Positions 25,122-35,766 of a stretch of 64,000 nt of DNA are shown here, one piece after another. Each line of letters begins with the position of its first letter. Within the stretch, counting starts at the first letter, position 1. The position numbers were made by a program, and so were the translations under genes. Source of the DNA: Cinnamomum chago (Eukaryota; Streptophyta; Magnoliopsida; Laurales; Lauraceae); NCBI GenBank assembly GCA_038049695.1, contig CP142457.1, forward strand, positions 58,958,501-59,022,500. The letters run 5' to 3'. The notes under the pieces are model-generated. The model did not search any database. It saw only the letters and a program-made list of their open reading frames with translations, and had not been told where the DNA came from.

Positions 25122-26564
25122 TGTATGTATATGTATATGTATATATATACACACATACATATACATATATATACACACATACATATTTATACACTTGAAA
25201 ATATCATATATGCTTTGAGACATTCTTTATGAAAAAGACAATCTCTCTCTAAAATATCATGATCTCCATCAATATATGGTTTCACTTCATTTCTGGTGTT
25301 GAACTCCACTCACTAATAAAGAGGTAATCGTGGGTTTGCAATTTATTTGCAAGTTGCAAATCACTCAAAAAAAAAAAAAAAAAAAAACCCTCAAAACAAA
25401 GATAAGAGAAATGACCTATCAATATGTGGATATGGTTATTGTAGTGTCAAACAACCTCAGCCGCTTTGACTTTCCAAGCATGTGGATCATATTAGCTTAG
25501 GTAAATAATTACTTATTTATGTGACACTTAACTTGCAATGTTAAATCATTAGTACAATGATTCTAATCATACTAAGGTTGATTACATATAATTAAAATTA
25601 GTATAATTTATAGTATTGTTAGTATAATTAGAATCATATTAAGTTACTAACTATAATTTACTTTGCCATTTCTAATCATATAAGTTATTATAAGCGTATA
25701 GCATGATATATTTTGTAATATTATATCAAATTAGTATAATTTATATTGTTATTAGTATGATTAGAATCATACCGATTATAATTTACCTTGCTATCTCTAA
25801 TCATCTATATTATAATAAGCTTAAAGCATGATCTATCATTCTATTATATTCGTTTTATTTAATATGATTTATCATGTCACAATTTAACATTATATATGAT
25901 TAAAGTCAAATAAGCTTAGATAGATTTTTTAACAACTTTAATTTCATTAAATTTGAATTAGAAGGAATGTGATCATATTATATGTTTTTATAATGTATAG
26001 GGTTCAATTAATTATATGTTTAACTTTAAAAAAAGTCTTCAATCAATCTATTTAACCCTTAATAACAACATAAAATCAATCTATACATTTACATATAAAT
26101 ATGTTTATTTATTATAAAAAAAATCTAAAATATATATTTAAGAGGATTATTAATCAATGGGGCGGGGCAACGGGGCGGGGTAACAGGGCGGGGCAACGGG
26201 GCGGGGCGGGGCGGGGAAAAGAGCAAACCCATCCCCGCCCCGCCCCGCCTTCGGGGCATAGTTTTATTCCCCATCCCCGCCCCACCTAAGGATCAGGGCG
26301 GGGAAAACTCGTGCGGGGCGGGGCGGGGCAAAATTGTCATCCCTACACATGCCCCAAATTACCTTATCAACTCCGTGAAGTACTTCGAGGCCATGAGTGG
26401 TAGGGAGTGTCAGTTCTTATCTGCGTTCAGAGTTTAATTCTTGATAGGTCACCTCTTGTGTGTATGCAGGCTCTCCTAGATGAAGATAGTGGGTGGCTTA
26501 AGCATCATCATCCAAATCTTGGGATGATCGAATACAACAAACAAGTGTAATAACCTACCTATGC

Positions 26565-26850
26565 AATGACATGAGCATCAAAAATAAGTTTTATTTGTCA
26601 ACTAATCTTTATATTCATAAGCTGGGCCCACCTCTTGAAACTCAAACCAAGTTAGGGAAAGTAATTATGTAACCAGCAGTTATGTTCTTGTCGATTAATG
26701 TGGAATCCTAACATTAAAGGCATAACCCATTCTCAAGCTTTTTCAGGCTGTCAATGAGCCCCACCCATTACATGATTATTACCCAAAGCCGGCAGGACCT
26801 CAAATGTCTTACTCTTACCTAATAACGTTATCATATCAAGTCCAACTAAT
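26565..26850 (+). repeat. Duplicated 5' flank of a dioxygenase gene (gene B unit)
   Basis: It aligns by eye with 15035-15290 upstream of gene A: shared blocks include 'agcatcaaaa', 'cttgaaactsaaac', 'taaccarcagttmt', 'gtcgattr' and 'ccccacycattaca'. In gene A the ATG follows about 400 bp later. Here no exon 1 or exon 2 follows; the sequence instead runs into the decayed gypsy element. Confidence 0.65.
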
Positions 26851-27141
26851 TATTGCGCATGAATTTAGGCCCACCGGGCCACTTCCAGGGTAATGATGAA
26901 CATATCGTGGGTTTGCCTCAACTCGTGATACATGACAAGAAGAGGGGTCACATTAAACCATATCAATTTTCAAAAACAATCTCTTTGTTTTTTTTTTTTT
27001 TTTTTTTTAATAGTTAAAATTCAAGTTTTTCATTCAACATGCCACACGACCTGTTAACATGATACAAATCCACACGATATTAACAGGTTCGGGTGTGGGT
27101 TCATGTCGTTAGTGGGCCGAACCCGTTAACCCATTAAATTA
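26851..27141. other. Transition from gene B 5' flank to gypsy element
   Basis: It contains a T run (26989-27008) and a short inverted stretch 'cctgttaacatgatac.../..gatattaacagg' near 27050-27090, probably a decayed MITE fragment. No dioxygenase exon is detectable. Confidence 0.4.
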
Positions 27142-28215
27142 GTGTTAATGAATAAAATCTATGCTAAACTTAGTAAATGTGAGTTTTGGCTAGAGCAAGT
27201 GTCTTTTCTTGGACACATCATCTCTAAAGAGGGATTGACAGTAGATCCAGCGTCAGTGGAAGCAGTGGTCAGTTGGGGAAAGCCGAAGACAGTGTTAGAA
27301 ATCAGAAGTTTCTTAAATGGACATGATATTACAGATAGTTTTTGAAGGATTTTCTACAATAATAGCCAGTTGAACAGGTTGACACGGAAATATGTTTTGA
27401 TGGTATGGTCAGAGAGCAGTGTGAGATCAGTTTTGAGCAATCGAAGTAGAGGTTGACTACAGATTGTGTTGAGCAGAAAGACAGTTTTGTGAATTTTACT
27501 TGTGTTTTAGGAACTTTATTGAGATTGGTGTTGATGTAGAATGGGAAAAAGATAACGACCTATGGGTCCAAACAGTTGAAAGAGCACATAAAGAGATATA
27601 TTGACCATGATGTAAAGATTGCAGCGGTTGTCTTAGCTTTAGATATGTGGATGCACTCATTGTATTGGGAGAAATTTGAACTCAGAGCATAGAAACCTAC
27701 AGTACTTGTTTTGCAGAAGGATTTAAACTTGAGACAACAGAGGCAGATGTATTGAGCAGAGATATCATCTAGTGGGTGATTGATACTACGTCACGATGAG
27801 AGTAGATATTTTGGGCAGAATCAAGGATAGTCAGAGAAATGACCTAGAGTTGGTCCAATGATAGAGAAGATTGCAATCAGGTCCGAAGCAAACAGGTCAG
27901 AGTTCAGACTCGTGGAAGGTGTGTTATTTTGTCAAGGTATTTTGTGTGTCAGATGTACACGAGGAATCACTACTGACGAGATAGTATAAAGACAGAGATA
28001 GCAGGGTTTGTGTCAGATGGTTGTTATGTCAGACAGAGTTTCGAAGTTGTGAGCAGATTGTGGGTCAGATTGCAAGCAGCTTGAGCACTATTCAGAATTT
28101 CACCGCAGCTTACTACCTTCAGACTTTAGAGATAGAGTTTAGTTAGAATAACCAAATCTTTTACCTGTGATAGATTTAGTCATTTGGAGGACCAAATGTT
28201 CTAAGGAGGGAAGGA
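27142..28215 (+). pseudogene. Decayed Ty3/gypsy pol remnant (RT end, RNase H, integrase scraps)
   Basis: The intact part reads KIYAKLSKCEFWLEQVSFLG and on through GHIISKEGLTVDP...EIRSFL, the C-terminal end of a gypsy reverse transcriptase (27145-27318). RNase H follows as a broken frame near 27560-27680 (LKEHIKRYIDHDVKIAAVVLAL). Integrase-like scraps follow near 27890-27990 and 28080-28120, with large internal loss. The segment ends in a polypurine tract (aaggagggaagga) directly before the LTR. Gag, protease, most of RT and the 5' LTR are absent. It cannot be functional. Confidence 0.8.
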
Positions 28216-31200
28216 TGTAACATCCCGAAATTCCAAGGTTGTAATTAGCCTAGTTAATTGTGTTTTTAGCTAATTAAGCTCGTTATAAGCCAAACAGGTC
28301 CGATTAATCTTTAGGGTTGCGCGTGCGAAATTGGGTTGAGATTCGAGCCCGTTTGGGTACAGTAGGGGTGTGTGTCGCTATTTCCGGAAAGTTCCGAGGG
28401 CTTTTCAGTAGTTTTCCACTTTTCTAGATTTTGGCACCATCGGGTAGATTACCTAATTTCCCAGACTTTATCCTTCTGTTGCACCTCGATCCGGACCCTC
28501 GAACCCGACCCAAAACCCGACTTAACCCGTACCTATCCAAACCCATTTTTATTAATTCCCATCTCATCCCATGTGAACCCCACCCCCCTTAACCCACGTG
28601 CAGCCCCATCCCCCTTTGCCCTTTCCCCTTTCCCCAATCCCTTTTAGGTCACAGAACCCACTCCCCTCTCTCATTCACTCCACATAGCAGCAGCCCCTCT
28701 CTTTTCTCTCATCTCATTTCTCTCGTTCTCCCTCCCTCACGGCTTGCTGCCATCGTCGCCAGATGTCGTCGCCGCCGGACTCCGAGCACGCCATTAGCAC
28801 CACGATCACCAAGCTCTCTCCATTCTCTTCTCCACTCTCTCATCTCATCTTTCATTTCTCTCAATCATCTCTCCCTCACCCAGCCATGCGCCCACTGTCC
28901 CGGCGCCATCACCGTCGCCGCCGGACCCACCTGCACGTCGCCGAGCTCCCCATCTCCGGCGAACCAGCCCACTTCATCTCTCTTTGTTTTCCCCCCCATT
29001 TTTCCCCTTCTCTGTTTCTCTCTCCCATTCTCTGTTTTCCTTCCTTGTCTCTCTTTCATTCTCTGTTTCCTTTCCTTTCTTTGTTTCTCTCTCTTACTTT
29101 CTTTCTCTCTCACTCCCTTGCTGCCAACGATTTTAACCCATTCCACCCACCTCATGCTCTCACTTATTTCCTTTCTTTCTTTCTCACTCCCCTGCCAACG
29201 TGAATCACCCCACCCACATCCATTTCACTTTCTCTCTCTAATTCATTCTCTGTTTCATATCTCTCTAATTCTCCATTCTTTCCTTGTTTTGTCTTCTTCC
29301 TTCTTCCTGTCAATGGACCACCAAGAGACCTTCCATCACCACTAATTAGTGGGCCACTAATCAAGTGGGCCCCACAACCTCCGATGATCACTATCATCTC
29401 CGCGTGGACCCCGCAAGCTCAATCATCTCCAATTTGCAAGCCACCACTCCATCCACCCATTTGTTTGGTAAGCTCTCTTTCCCCTTAGGTTTGGGTTAAT
29501 ACACTTTGGGTGTAGAATTGTGTTTAGTAGCTTAGAGCTTCCCCTCTAGTAATTTTATATTTAATTTAGTTTTATTTTGTTGTTTATCCCTTAGGCTTGG
29601 TTTGTTGGACTATGGAGCTAGGATTTGTGGATTTGTGCACTTTCAACCAAGGCAAGTAAATAGCTATATTAATACTGGATATGTTTGCCCTCCTTGCTTT
29701 GTATGAGAAAATCATGTTCTAGATTGTAATGGCTCAATTGATACCTTAAATGATTGAAAACATGATAAAATGGTTCATAGATTGGAAAGAATGGATTTAG
29801 AGTTTAATGGTTTGATTAGTTAGTTTTAGGCTTTAAAAGTAGTGTGTTTTTATCACTATATATGCTGCTAATCAGGTCCCAAAAGAAGAAATGGGAAAAG
29901 TCCCATTTCAGCCCAGAAACAGTGGCTGTGCCCTGTTTTCACAGGCCAGCCGGTTAACCGGGTAACAGAGGCCGGTTAACCGGCCAACCTTAACTGGGAG
30001 GGCCATTTAAACCTGTAACAGGCCGGTCTACAGCCGGTCAACCGGCCAAGAGGGCAGGTTAACCGGCCCAAAGGGGCAAGTCAACCGGCTCTCCTGCATT
30101 TTCTGCAGAATTTCTCCTGTGGAGTAATTTTCACCCCTTTTTGATGGACTTTGACGGACCTTTGGTTACCCCTTTTTGGACTCACTTGACTATGTACGAG
30201 GAACGTTTTGAGCAGATGATTTCTCGTAGTTATTTCCGTTTCTTGGGTTTCAATTCATTTCAATCTTGAATGGAATAGGGCAAAGGGATACCACCTTAAA
30301 TCTATGCACGAAGAGGTTCCATTTTGGGTATCGTGAACCCTAATTCCTTTCGTTGACTGATTAGGATTGTACGAGACTCCGGAAATAACAATGACCTAGG
30401 AATGGATTGTCTATCGCTTATGATTCCGAAATGTACCGTTTGGTACTCTCCACATGAAACGTCCATGTTCTTTAGCTTCGTTGTTTTGTTTTGGTTTGGG
30501 ATCACCTAATGAACTTAGAAGATGAACTTAGGATCCCTTTGATGTTCCGTTTGTTCCGAAGTTTGATGAAGTGTTGTGGCTAGACGGCTTTGATTAAGAA
30601 AGCATGTCGAGAACTACCTATGAGGATAAGTGTGAAGTATGAAGAAGTTCGATTATGTTTGTATGATTTGATAAGGGCAAGGTAGCTTCTCTTTGGTTAA
30701 TGAATCCTGTTCGCGCAGGAATGTCTAGCCCTTCACTATTGTATGTTTAGGACTCTTGTGTCAGGCATCACTCAGCTGTTAACGCCCAGCACTCTTGGGG
30801 CACCAATTGTGTGAGGACTTTGGAATGAACGTCTGCGCAGTACGACTTTTTATATTTTAGATGGATGTATACCATCAAATACCCGTTCTGTAAGAAGTAT
30901 GAATGTTCGTTTTGTTTATTTTGTTTTAAGGGTATCATATGTTTGTTTGCCGGGTTTTTATCCCGAGCCCATTGCTTTACTCTACCACAGCTCTCATGTT
31001 GAGCCAGGAGGGTCAAGTGAAACTATCCCGTGGTGATTAGCTTATGTGATTTGCCTATTTGTTAGAAGTGTGTTAGTTGGTTTTATGATTCATATGCTAT
31101 GCGTTTATTACATTCAGGACGCTATGCATTTCTTATGATACTGTCTATTCGTATACTCTTTACTCTGCATATCTATGGTGATTTATATATCTATCTTCTT

Positions 31201-31682
31201 GCCAGCCGTTGTGTTGATGATGCTACTCTTGGTGCATAGGTACCGGGTACATCTACCTTTTGGGAAAGTGGAGGCGTCGCTTCAGGCAGTTTAGCCTGAT
31301 GGTGAGTATGAGTTGTGTGTCGACGGTATTGTCGTCATGACCAGCACACGAGTGCCTTCATACTTTGGTTAGTTCGTATTTATTCGCTTTTGGCTTAGGT
31401 TTTGTTAGAGGCCATTAATTAATATACTTTTGTTATCTTTTGCTAAACTAAAATCATAGAAAAGAAAGATGTGCATACTCTGAAATGTTATATTGTACCA
31501 TCTGTTTAATTATGATGTTCCGCTGTATTTTATGGTTACTGAGGAAATATTTATACCTCACCGCAGACTTACGATCCTATGGGACATGATTAGGGCAAGT
31601 TACATTTGACTAATGTTGGAAAAAGTTTTTAATTGGCCCTAATCTCACGTATAACTCCGGTTTCAATTTTGGGGGCGTGACA
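28216..31682 (+). mobile_element. 3' LTR of the truncated Ty3/gypsy element (3.47 kb)
   Basis: It starts TGTAACATCCCGAAATT immediately after the polypurine tract and ends 'ttttgggggcgtgaca'. The outer ends are imperfectly inverted (TGTaAC..CCC / TGTcACgCCCC). A very long LTR is usual for some chromovirus-type plant gypsy elements. The 28760-29350 part is pyrimidine-rich, so the Ser/Pro-rich ORFs there are compositional. A palindromic repeat cluster lies at 29945-30089. The matching 5' LTR is lost, so no target duplication can be tested. Confidence 0.8.
29945..30089. repeat. Cluster of GGCCGGTTAACCGGCC-type palindromes in the LTR
   Basis: About five to six copies of variants of the palindrome 'ggccggttaaccggcc' ('gccggtcaaccggcc', 'aggttaaccggccc' and so on) occur within 145 bp of unique LTR sequence. 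The cluster sits about 290 bp downstream of an 'aaggcaagt' block also present in the other two LTRs of this window. Confidence 0.8.
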
Positions 31683-32259
31683 CCCTTGGCTCCTAATCAT
31701 TCAGGAGTCTTTTTTATGTGGGGGATAAAGTCCGATCTGTGGGAATTATAATCTCTCTTAATTGCTTGGGGCTTCTGTTTGTTTGATCTGACATGGGACC
31801 AGGGGCATAGCCACATGATTTCTATAAAACCCACTACCACGTTCAGGAATCTCACCATCACTTCTCAAAGGCCCATTACCCCAAGTTGAAACAATGATCC
31901 AATGCTTGGCATTTGTAAGAGTTTTTCTAGTCATCAATTTAAGGCAACAAACTCAAGGGCTAAGATTGTCCAGAAACTATAATTTCCTAAATCCTAACCA
32001 TGAGATGGTCCTCATAGTAGAGTATGGTAGTCCGAATCCACACCATCAGCTTCAAGCTGCTCATGAATATTATAAACAAGGATGTAATGTGATCGAGATG
32101 TGTGCATAACTGGTCACCGACTCAAATAAAGGAAGTCTAAATTCAAGAATATGCTTGGTGACAGTGTAGATGTATTTCAGTATTATACTAATAAGCCCAT
32201 TTGTTACTTAGTGATGATATTGCAGTCCATATGTGTAATTTGCTTACACGCCCTTACAG
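31683..32259 (+). other. Remnant of gene B intron 2
   Basis: About 31797-32060 aligns with intron 2 of gene A (about 18600-18830): shared blocks include 'atcaccatcacttctcaaa.gcccat' and 'gggctaaga.tgtc.agaaact'. The last bases 'cttacag' are the acceptor for exon 3. The 5' side of the intron, exon 2, intron 1 and exon 1 are missing. Confidence 0.7.
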
Positions 32260-32991
32260 GGATGTGGTGAGCAACTACAGTACAGAAGTGAGAGTGCTCG
32301 GGTTCAAACTACTTGGAGCCATCTCTGAAAGCTTAGGCTTAGAAAGGGACTACATTGAAAGAGTGCTTGGTGGAGCAAGCCAACACATGGCCATGAATTA
32401 CTACCCACCATGTCCTGAGCCAGACCTGACTTATGGATTGCCAGCCCATAAAGACCTAAGTGCTCTCACAATTCTTCTCCAAGATCATCAGGTGGCAGGC
32501 CTTCAAGTGCTGAAATATGGAGAGTGGGTTGCTGTCGACCCGCAGCCCAACTCGCTTGTCGTAAACATAGGCGATCAAATACAGGTAAATTCTCAATTAA
32601 CAAAGCAGCATTCATCTGTTGGTTTTGATCTTTTTCTTTCTTCTTCAGCTAAAATGCTTTGATCTATTTTATTCTATTTACTGAACATGGGTTTTTAAGG
32701 AAATCTTAAGTGCAGGCATTGAGTAATGGGAGGTATAAAAGTGTGTGGCATCGGGCCATTGTTAACTCTAGTAAGAAGAGAATTTCAGTGGGGTCGTTCC
32801 TCTGTCCTGCAAATGATGCAGTTATTGCTCCCGCAAAAGAGTTGACTAGCGAAGAATCTCCAGCAATCTACAGGAATTTCACATATGATGAATTTTGCAA
32901 GAAGTTTTGGAGCAGGAGTTTAAATGAAATCAATTGCAAGAATGGGAAACTTAGAACATGGGTAGAAATGGGTTGGGGCGGATCGATTTGA
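32260..32991 (+). pseudogene. Gene B: DMR6-like dioxygenase relic (exons 3-4 only, altered C-terminus)
   Basis: Exon 3 is 32260-32584 and exon 4 is 32716-32991, joined by a GT-AG intron. Both are open and close to gene A and C sequence. The HxD motif is present as H-K-D, and the second histidine (VWHRAIV) and RxS (RIS) are kept. Exons 1 and 2 are absent; the gypsy element at 27142-31682 occupies their place. At the 3' end the frame leaves family sequence after FWSRSLNE and continues as INCKNGKLRTWVEMGWGGSI before TGA. That tail matches the non-coding downstream flank of genes A and D ('aaatgaaatyaatt', about 20515 and 53943), so a deletion of several hundred bp fused exon 4 to flank. No complete enzyme can be made from it. 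The open frames suggest recent inactivation. Confidence 0.87.
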
Positions 32992-33616
32992 GTTGGGTTG
33001 CATTTTGGATACAGTGGAGCTCAACCCAAGCCCATTTTTAATAATGTTCCAGGTGACACCCAAACTCTAAGTTCATGGGTCAGGTTGGTGTAGGGTTGGT
33101 TGGGTGAGTAGCATGTATGGCCTCATCCCACACCCTACCCATTTATTTATCGAGTTGTAAATGTTTAACCCAAAATCAACCTAAGCCAACTTCCAGCCAA
33201 GATTCTCAACCTAAACCCGAACCAAACACCATTTAATTAATAATCCTAGCCCAACCCAGTCAACCCGATTTTCAAAGAAACAAACACCTAAAGCCCCAAG
33301 TTCTACAAAAGGCAAAAGCCCCAAAAGTATGTAGAGCGCTAAAATATTTAGCTTCAATACCCATGTTTTTTTTTCTTATCGGTAAGTCAATACCCAGGTC
33401 AATTTCAAACATAGTTCAATAGAAAGCATAAGCATTTAACATAATATAATCAGTTACGAAAATCTTCATGAAATCACGGAATCCAGATCCAAATAAAAAA
33501 CCAAAAAAGAAGAAACAAAATATAAACTCTGCATGAAAAACGGAATTGAAATCTCTCTTTATTAAAAACTACAATTGCTAGGAAGAACCTGATGCCTTTT
33601 ATCTCATCGATAGGTT

Positions 33617-33659
<43 letters not shown>

Positions 33660-33734
33660 ATAAAAGAGCAAAAAATCTTGGCCAAGGGGAACTGGGTAAT
33701 AGGGGAAAGGATTCTATGATCAGAATCATACACG
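32992..33734. other. 3' flank of gene B
   Basis: It aligns with the gene A flank at about 20560-21450, confirming a duplicated unit. It ends in a (GA)n tract (33620-33654) and short unique sequence. No gene recognised. Confidence 0.55.
33620..33654. repeat. (GA)n microsatellite
   Basis: A pure GA dinucleotide repeat of about 35 bp. It lies at the position where the paralogous gene A flank has non-repeat sequence (about 21430). Confidence 0.85.
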
Positions 33735-34069
33735 TAGGGATGTAAACGGGTTAGTTCCAGTCCGGGTTCCTTGTGGACATAGAACCAGAATCGTTAAAGA
33801 GAAGGTGGAACCGGTCCTTAATCGAAACCGTTATGGAACCAGTTTCTTAACTCTGGAACCGGAACCAGATCCATATATGGGAGGGGACGGGTCCGGGTCC
33901 AGATCTGGGTAGAGAATGATATTAGAAAAATATAGTTTTTACGAGAAATTTTCAAAAATTAAGGTAATATGTCAGATCTAGGGTCCAAACCAAGGTGAAA
34001 CCGGACCCGGCTTTTAACATGACAGAACAACCGAATAATCGGAGAATCGAGGACTTATTTACATCCCTA
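33735..34069. mobile_element. hAT-like MITE, 335 bp, 7/8 target duplication
   Basis: Flanks CATACACG (33727-33734) and CATGCACG (34070-34077) match at 7 of 8 bases. The termini are inverted: TAGGGATGTAAACGGGTT on the left, and TAGGGATGTAAATAAGTC as the reverse complement of the right end. The interior carries repeated 'ggaaccgg/accggacc' motifs like the element at 23670-24034. It has no ORF. Confidence 0.72.
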
Positions 34070-35634
34070 CATGCACGTAAACTAGGTCAAGTGTGCAACA
34101 CATGCATGAGATGAGTAGCTCATTTTTTTAAATGGAAATATCTCAATTTCATCTTGTAATAAAATGCCTCCATGGGAAAGGGTATGTTTTATGGCCGAGA
34201 TGAACTATGATTAGGATGAGGGAGGGACATTCATAGATCCACTTATGGGTGTATTTTCTTTTCTATTATTAGATGAATTCTGCTTTAATAGAAAGCAGTA
34301 TTCATTGTTAAATTGATCATATTTAAAATATATGATTAGATTTTTTTTTAGAAAAACTACAAGATTAAATTAAAAAGGTCAAAATCCAAATCATATTTTT
34401 TTGAAACTTCTACGAATAAATTATGCATAGAATTGCAATATCGTGTCCGATGCCGATTCACAAAATATCCTAGTTGGTGATATCGGCGGTATATATTGGT
34501 ACCCTTTTTGTGAAACCTACAACTCCCTCCGTGTAAGTTTGAAACTACTACCTCAATGGGGTTACACGGGAGTTTACCCGACTTCCCTCTCGGCCCGAAG
34601 GAATTAGTTCAACAAAAAAAATTAGGAATCCTCCATTAGCAAAAAAAGAAAAAAAGAAAAAAAAAAAGAGCTTTAACTCAAAAAAAAAAAGAAACCTACT
34701 AGGCTCTCTAAGGTTTAATGAGAGACTCACTCCTCCTTTATATGTCTTTAACCATCTCATTCACCTCACCCAAAAAGAAAAGGACAAACCTCTCCATGTG
34801 ATTTATCCTTCCACTTTTCATCACAATCTTATAGTAACAAAGAAAGTGTTTGGCCCAAGGCCAAGAGAAAGAAAACAACTCAAACTGTTTGAAAGTGGAT
34901 AGAGAAGAGTCTCATCGACTCTTTCTTCTTCCGACTCTTTCTTCTTCCCCAGACGGTTAGTTGAGAAGAATTACACCATGATGAACCGAGAGCAAAAATG
35001 GAGAGAGACCACACTAACTCAAAAGGGTGGGCGGGATCCATTTTGAAGGTTGGGGCATAGGCCATGCTCCCAATAACCCATCATGGGCATTTTTCCAATC
35101 GCATGGTGCGACCGCACCCATATGCTACATCGTGGGTCTGCCCATATCAGGACAACCAAGATCTTCTAGTGATTCTTACCCCACCAAAAAGAGTAAAAGA
35201 ATGAAAGCTCTTACCCTGCTCGAGATGCAAGAATGGAGGGAGGGTTAGTTACTTTAAAGTCGCACTAGAGTGGGTATGTTCGTCAGTAAGTAATATAAAG
35301 TTTTCATTTGATCACATAAAAAATACACATTTTTAAATTCCTTTTTTATCTTTGGAAAAAGAAAAAAGTGAAATGACAACCTCCTTTATCCGCTAAGTAA
35401 TAAAAAAACACCCATTTTTATTAAAAAAAAAAATATTAGAAAAGATTCATTACCAATTCACTAAAAAGAAAATACAAACATAAGCTTTTTTGTATATTAT
35501 ATCCTCTTGTTTTGGTGCTTTACTTTAACTTTATTTTACAATAAAATTAGCAGATGAGTATATGTATGGTTGGACTGAAAAATATATAAAAATATAGAAG
35601 ATTTTTTTACATTGTGTGAAAATATGGGGCCTTT
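34070..35634. other. Between gene B flank and gene C promoter
   Basis: 34130-34370 aligns with downstream flanks of C (about 40540-40690) and D (about 54230-54430), so it is the distal end of the gene B unit. 34600-34690 is a long A-rich run. 35265-35660 is AT-rich repeat DNA of the 'cataaaaaatacacat' type. No gene recognised. Confidence 0.5.
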
Positions 35635-35645
35635 TCTATAAAAGA
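35635..35645 (+). promoter_or_regulatory. TATA-like box of gene C
   Basis: TCTATAAAAG-type sequence lies about 125-130 bp upstream of the ATG at 35767. A TTGACC (W-box-like) hexamer follows at 35691-35696, downstream of the TATA box and so probably within the leader. Assignment is by position only. Confidence 0.45.
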
Positions 35646-35766
35646 AAAGTAAAATAAAATTTATTTGGCTCCCTCCCCCCCTTTTGAGAGTTGACCTTCC
35701 TCCAAGGCCAAGCTCAGACTTTCCACCTGGATTGGTTTTCTAGTCTCCCTGACTTCTAGATCAACC

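Larger units (their letters stand above)
24481..26345. mobile_element. Non-autonomous hAT element, 1.87 kb, exact 8-bp TSD
   Basis: The target duplication CACATGCC is identical at 24473-24480 and 26346-26353. The termini are inverted: TAGGGATGGCAA on the left, and TAGGGATGACAA as the reverse complement of the right end. Subterminal regions at both ends are packed with 'cggggcgggg' and its complement, a style typical of hAT elements in which short repeated motifs lie next to the TIRs. The AT-rich interior has no transposase ORF. A 382-bp MITE (24740-25121) and a tRNA-like segment (24601-24656) lie inside. Confidence 0.85.

Noticed and set aside
26160..26330. GC-rich 'ggggcgggg' block as a CpG island or promoter
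   Set aside because: It is the subterminal repeat of a hAT element with a matching block at the other end and an exact target duplication.
28763..29397. Overlapping Ser/Pro/Leu-rich ORFs
   Set aside because: They lie inside the pyrimidine-rich part of the gypsy LTR; both strands are open for compositional reasons.
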